From: an uncultured Selenomonadaceae bacterium
GTDB taxonomy: Bacteria; Bacillota_C; Negativicutes; Selenomonadales; Selenomonadaceae
Direction of reading: 5' to 3'
Assembly (NCBI GenBank): GCA_946402475.1
Contig: CAMIWP010000039.1
Span: 1 to 8,207, forward strand
Length of the DNA stretch: 8,207 nucleotides
Part shown: in pieces, positions 5,924 through 8,207 of the stretch
How the letters are laid out: each line of letters starts with the position of its first letter
Position numbering within the stretch: the first letter of the stretch is position 1
The notes under the pieces: generated by a model
What the model was told of the DNA's origin: nothing
What the model saw: the letters and a program-made list of their open reading frames with translations, nothing else
The model's database searches: none
Translations under genes and position numbers: made by a program

Positions 5924-6708
5924 AGGAAAGCGAACGGGAGCGGACGGGAGATCCGGAAGAGAGGGAGGATCTTCTGGTTGGGCGGAACGCCGTGACGGAA
6001 GCCCTGCGGAACGGAAGGATCATCAACAAGCTGCTGGTGGCGGAAGGCAGCAAGGAAGGTAGCCTTGCCGAGATCCTTTCCCTAGCGCGGGATCGCGGCG
6101 TCATTGTTCGAACCGTGGAGCGCGCAAAGATCAATGCTATGGCGGGAAATCTGCGGCATCAAGGCGTGGCGGCTCAAGTGGCTCCCGTGGCCTATGCGGA
6201 GCTGGAGGACATCCTGAAGGGAGCGGAGGAGCGGGGGGAAGCGCCCTTGCTCCTCCTTTTGGATGAGCTGGAGGATCCCCACAACCTGGGAGCGCTGATG
6301 AGGACGGCAGATGCCATGGGCGTCCACGGCATCCTCCTGCCCAAGCGGCGCAGTGTCCCTCTTACCGCCACGGTGGCAAAGACTTCCGCGGGAGCGGTGG
6401 AATACGTTCCCGTGGCTCGTATCGGCAATGTGGTTCAGACATTGAAGACGTTGAAGGAAAAGGGATTCTGGGTGGCAGGCGCGGATGTGGAGGGCAGGCA
6501 GCTCTGCCAAGAAGCGGATCTCACGGGCTCCATGGTACTGGTGGTGGGAAGCGAGGGAAGAGGGATGAGTCGGCTCACAAAGGAAAACTGCGACCTCCTG
6601 CTTCGGATTCCCATGTTCGGGAAAATCAATTCCCTGAATGCCTCTGTGGCAGGGTCGATCCTCATGTACGAGGCCATGAAGCAGAGGCAAAAAGAGAACT
6701 TTCGATGA
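5920..6708 (+). CDS. rlmB: RlmB-like 23S rRNA 2'-O-methyltransferase (TrmH/SpoU family)
   Basis: A 262-residue SPOUT-class methyltransferase. In E. coli, RlmB methylates the 2'-O of G2251 in the peptidyl-transferase P loop of 23S rRNA using S-adenosylmethionine. Residues 17-95 are the small RNA-binding domain (LLVGRNAVTEALRNGR..NKLLVAEG, with HQGVAA at 80-85). The catalytic knotted domain shows motif 1, LDELEDPHNLGALMRTADAMGVHGILL (114-140, with Asn122 and Arg128), motif 2, LVVGSEGRGMSRL (207-219), and motif 3, IPMFGKINSLNASVAGSILMYEA (230-252, with Ser238 and Asn240). The length is near E. coli RlmB (243), with about 15 extra charged residues at the N-terminus. ATG 5920 overlaps the ppk1 stop as ATGA and has AGGTGA (5910-5915) four bases upstream. 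The family motifs are clear, but the exact nucleotide modified is inferred; a TrmH-like target cannot be excluded. Confidence 0.85.
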   Translation: MKESERERTGDPEEREDLLVGRNAVTEALRNGRIINKLLVAEGSKEGSLAEILSLARDRGVIVRTVERAKINAMAGNLRHQGVAAQVAPVAYAELEDILKGAEERGEAPLLLLLDELEDPHNLGALMRTADAMGVHGILLPKRRSVPLTATVAKTSAGAVEYVPVARIGNVVQTLKTLKEKGFWVAGADVEGRQLCQEADLTGSMVLVVGSEGRGMSRLTKENCDLLLRIPMFGKINSLNASVAGSILMYEAMKQRQKENFR

Positions 6709-6751
6709 AAAAGCCCCAAGGAGCCGTTGTTGGCGTCCTTGGGACTTTTTT
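6708..6751. terminator. Bidirectional Rho-independent terminator between convergent genes
   Basis: CCCAAGGA (6715-6722) pairs with TCCTTGGG (6736-6743), and GCC (6723-6725) continues the stem with GGC (6732-6734) past a single bulged base, around the loop GTTGTT. The stem is flanked by AAAAAG (6708-6713) on the left and CTTTTTT (6745-6751) on the right, so it gives a U-tract in both directions. It begins at the last base of the rlmB stop codon and ends 13 bases before the - strand aldA stop codon. Confidence 0.85.
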
Positions 6752-6764
6752 CAGGAGAAAGACT

Positions 6765-8207
6765 TTACTTCTTGTTCACGTCATAATCCACATAGCAGAT
6801 GCGGGTCTGGAGGAATTCCTCCAGGCCGTGCTCACCGTCGTCGCCGCCGAGGCCGGACTTTCTGACGCCCTGGTGGAAGCCCTGGTAGGCTTCGAAGTGT
6901 TCGCGGTTCACATAGAGCTCGCCGAACTGGATCTGGTTCATGGCCTTCATCATGGTGTCGGTATTCGTGGTGTAGATGGAGGATGTGAGACCGAATTCGC
7001 AGTCGTTGGCATAGCTGATGGCCTCGTCCAGATCCTTGAAGGTGGTGATGGGGAGCACGGGGCCGAAGATTTCATCGTGGAAGACCTTCATGGAGTGTTT
7101 GCCCTCCACAAGAACCGTGGGCTCGTAGTAGAAGCCCTTGCCGTTCACCTGGGCCTTGTGGCCGCCGCAGGCGATCTTGGCACCTTCCTTGACGGCTTCC
7201 TGCACCATGGCGTCCACATGCTCCTGCTGTCCCTTGTTGACCAAGGGTCCCATGTCCTTGTCGTCCATGGGATTGCCGAAGGTGACCTTCTTCATGCGCT
7301 CAATGACCTTTTCGATGAACTTATCGGCAATGCCCTCCTGTACGTAGACGCGTTCTGCGCAGTTGCAGACCTGCCCCGTGTTGATGATGCGGGAGGCAAC
7401 CACCCATTCCACCGTCTCATCCAGCTTGCAGTCATCCATGACGATGACAGGAGCCTTGCCGCCCAACTCCAAGGAGACCTTGGTGATGTTCTTAGCGGCG
7501 GCCGCCATGATCTTCTCTCCGGCGGAGACGCTGCCCGTCATGCTCACCATGCCCACCTTCGGGTTCTCAGAAAGTCCCTGTCCCACGACGGAGCCGGCGC
7601 CGGAGATGACGTTGATGACACCCTTGGGCAGGGAGCTCTCCGCCACCAGTTTGGCGAATTCATAGCAACCGTTGGGTGTATCGCTGGAGGGCTTCAAAAC
7701 CACCGTATTTCCGGCGATGAGAGCCGGGGCAACCTTGCGGCCAATGAGGAAGAGAGGAAAGTTCCAAGGCATGATGCCCGCCACAACGCCGATGGGAACC
7801 TTATAGAGGAAGATGTTCTCGTTGGGACGGTCACTGGTGATGACCTCGCCTTTGATGTGACGAGCCATACCTGCAAAGTACTTGATGTAATCCGGCAAGT
7901 AGCTGGCCTCGGCCTTGGCTTGGGCCAAGGGTTTGCCCACTTCCTCGGCGTTGATCCTGCCGAAGAGATCGAGATTCTTGCTCACCAGATCTGCCAATTC
8001 GTAGAGGTAGCCTGCCCGCTCGATGGCAGGGAGCTTGGCCCATTTCTTCTGGGCCTCGTAGGCGGCATCCACGGCCTTTTCCACATCTTCTGCGGTGGCC
8101 TTGGGTACCTCGGAAATGACCTCCTCCGTGGCAGGATTGATGACCTGGATCATCTCTCGGCTGCCGTTGGGCACGAACTCGCCATTGATGAACAACTCAT
8201 ACTTTTT
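6765..8207 (-). CDS. aldA: Aldehyde dehydrogenase, AldA (lactaldehyde/glycolaldehyde dehydrogenase) type, start outside the window
   Basis: An NAD(P)-dependent aldehyde dehydrogenase with 480 residues visible; numbering starts at the first visible one. In E. coli, AldA oxidises L-lactaldehyde from fucose/rhamnose breakdown to lactate and also acts on glycolaldehyde. The match extends beyond general family motifs: SDRPNENIFL, MPWNFPLFLI (Asn149), MVSMTGSVSAGEKIMA, AAKNITKV.LELGGKAP (general base Glu247), VINTG-type NTGQVCNCAERVYV (catalytic Cys281), MGPLVN, EIFGPVLP and VRKSGLGG near the C-terminus. The frame ends with TAA at 6765-6767. The TTG at 8193-8195 is a poor start: the frame stays open upstream as K-K-Y-E to the window edge, where an N-terminus of the type M-(K)-K-K-Y-E-L-F-I-N-G-E-F is likely. 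Only a few residues should be missing. The exact substrate is inferred from resemblance; succinate-semialdehyde or other aldehydes remain possible. Confidence 0.9.
   Translation of the reverse strand, partial: KKYELFINGEFVPNGSREMIQVINPATEEVISEVPKATAEDVEKAVDAAYEAQKKWAKLPAIERAGYLYELADLVSKNLDLFGRINAEEVGKPLAQAKAEASYLPDYIKYFAGMARHIKGEVITSDRPNENIFLYKVPIGVVAGIMPWNFPLFLIGRKVAPALIAGNTVVLKPSSDTPNGCYEFAKLVAESSLPKGVINVISGAGSVVGQGLSENPKVGMVSMTGSVSAGEKIMAAAAKNITKVSLELGGKAPVIVMDDCKLDETVEWVVASRIINTGQVCNCAERVYVQEGIADKFIEKVIERMKKVTFGNPMDDKDMGPLVNKGQQEHVDAMVQEAVKEGAKIACGGHKAQVNGKGFYYEPTVLVEGKHSMKVFHDEIFGPVLPITTFKDLDEAISYANDCEFGLTSSIYTTNTDTMMKAMNQIQFGELYVNREHFEAYQGFHQGVRKSGLGGDDGEHGLEEFLQTRICYVDYDVNKK

Noticed and set aside
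8193..8195. TTG as the start codon of the aldehyde dehydrogenase
   Set aside because: The frame stays open upstream to the window edge with a plausible K-K-Y-E sequence, and there is no ribosome-binding site in the bases that are visible. The gene is better treated as partial.
1..8207. CRISPR arrays, insertion sequences, tRNA or rRNA genes, phage or defence genes
   Set aside because: I saw no regularly spaced repeats, transposase motifs, terminal inverted repeats, clover-leaf sequences or defence-type domains. Nearly the whole window is occupied by eight known metabolic or housekeeping genes.

Overview
This window reads as an ordinary chromosomal segment of a fairly GC-rich member of the Firmicutes. 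I estimated its base composition by eye, not by counting. Strong GGAGG-type ribosome-binding sites, a Firmicutes-style gutM-first sorbitol PTS cluster and compact, overlapping genes all fit that group. A Negativicutes relative such as the Selenomonas/Mitsuokella type would suit, but that placement is inference. There are eight protein-coding genes: seven on the + strand in two operons, and one on the - strand that runs off the right edge. I see no RNA genes, transposons, CRISPR arrays, phage genes or defence genes.

Positions 1-2772 hold a glucitol/sorbitol phosphotransferase (PTS) operon. A promoter-like pair (TTTACA, 16 nt, TATACT, positions 75-102) lies downstream of a perfect 8-bp inverted repeat (29-47). 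It precedes gutM (glucitol operon activator), srlA (EIIC), srlE (EIIB plus membrane domain) and srlB (EIIA). Together these take up sorbitol and phosphorylate it to sorbitol-6-phosphate. The operon ends with two tandem hairpins, the second followed by eight T. The sorbitol-6-phosphate dehydrogenase (srlD) and a GutR/SrlR-type regulator are not in the window, so they must lie upstream or elsewhere.

Positions 2773-6751 hold a polyphosphate operon with tight overlaps. ppx (a single-domain Ppx/GppA phosphatase) overlaps ppk1 (polyphosphate kinase) by 35 nt. ppk1 overlaps an rlmB-like 23S rRNA 2'-O-methyltransferase gene through an ATGA junction. The three genes are probably co-transcribed and translationally coupled, joining the making and breaking of polyphosphate to a ribosome-modification gene.

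Positions 6708-8207: a U-flanked hairpin (6708-6751) serves as a shared terminator between the rlmB-like gene and a convergent - strand aldehyde dehydrogenase. That protein closely resembles E. coli AldA (lactaldehyde/glycolaldehyde dehydrogenase). Its start codon appears to lie just beyond position 8207.

I did not find a previously undescribed system. The points worth a second look are regulatory: the inverted repeat upstream of gutM, hairpins in the two long gaps inside the sorbitol operon, the unusual TTG start of srlB, the tandem hairpins after srlB, and the ppx-ppk1-rlmB coupling.
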